From Atlantibacter sp. RC6 (lineage in GTDB: Bacteria; Pseudomonadota; Gammaproteobacteria; Enterobacterales; Enterobacteriaceae): a stretch of 64,000 nt of DNA. The translations under genes were made by a program, and so were the position numbers. The stretch covers positions 372,001 through 436,000 of the forward strand of contig NZ_JACHZE010000001.1 in NCBI RefSeq assembly GCF_014193285.1. Reading direction: 5' to 3'. Below, piece by piece: positions 63,905-64,000 of this stretch; the stretch's first letter is position 1, and each line of letters starts with the position of its first letter. The notes below the pieces were generated by a model, which saw nothing but the letters and a program-made list of their open reading frames with translations, searched no databases and was not told where the DNA came from.

Positions 63905-64000
63905 CGGTATTTCGATAACAAAGCTGTACTTATAAAACCATTCGGTTAAGGTTTTGGCTGCGCCAGCTGGCGTGCCCACCTGCCGAGTTTATGTTCACGC

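Noticed and set aside
1-64000. CRISPR arrays, insertion sequences, rRNA or tRNA genes
   Set aside because: No regularly spaced repeats, transposase genes, or rRNA/tRNA sequence recognised on reading the window; the only short tandem repeats are the O-gene iterons.

Overview
The window is chromosomal DNA of a gammaproteobacterium of the family Enterobacteriaceae. Almost every backbone gene from 11.1 kb onward is a close relative of an Escherichia coli K-12 gene (minCDE, rnd, fadD, yoaA, pabB, sdaA, manXYZ, mntP, cspC, mgrB, kdgR, htpX, prc, proQ, letAB, rsmF, ptrB, purT, eda, edd, zwf, hexR), many of exactly the E. coli length. The genus cannot be fixed from sequence alone. It is not K-12-like in layout: minCDE lies next to rnd, a metallo-hydrolase gene sits between yobF and yebO, and yobB is absent between holE and exoX.

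1-11.0 kb is the early/lysogeny half of a lambdoid prophage that continues beyond the left edge. The immunity region can be read in detail. On the minus strand PR drives cro, cII, a 48-aa gene and a replication gene O that carries a candidate origin (two 29-bp direct repeats plus a palindrome). On the plus strand cI has a leaderless-looking PRM and a lambda-like PRE inside cII. A PL promoter embedded in two operators leads through nutL to an N-type antiterminator, cIII, small accessory genes, erf, ssb, a compact string of unknown Ea22-like genes, xis and int. Both nut sites share the same 15-nt boxB. The int end abuts minC, so PL, int and minCDE point the same way.

11-31 kb: division-site selection (minCDE), RNase D, fatty-acid activation (fadD with a FadR operator), a Slp-family lipoprotein, tsaB, the helicase yoaA, a RidA paralogue, an AT-rich two-gene DUF1493 island, yoaH, pabB, nudL, sdaA, the c-di-GMP phosphodiesterase pdeD, the TerC/CBS protein yoaE with a coupled leader ORF, and the mannose PTS manXYZ.

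31-49 kb: yobD; mntP under an MntR-type operator and a yybP-ykoY Mn riboswitch; rlmA; yobF-cspC; an MBL-fold hydrolase; yebO; an intact mgrB; yobH; kdgR; the MFS exporter yebQ; the envelope proteases htpX and prc with proQ; msrC; letA-letB lipid transport; rsmF.

49-64 kb: yebV, yebW, pphA, the antisense sRNA pair SdsR/SraC, the copper-type operon yobA-yebZ-yebY, holE, exoX, ptrB, yebE, secreted yebF, LexA-controlled yebG, PurR-controlled purT, and the Entner-Doudoroff/pentose-phosphate cluster eda-edd-zwf with hexR. No rRNA, tRNA, insertion sequence or CRISPR array was seen.
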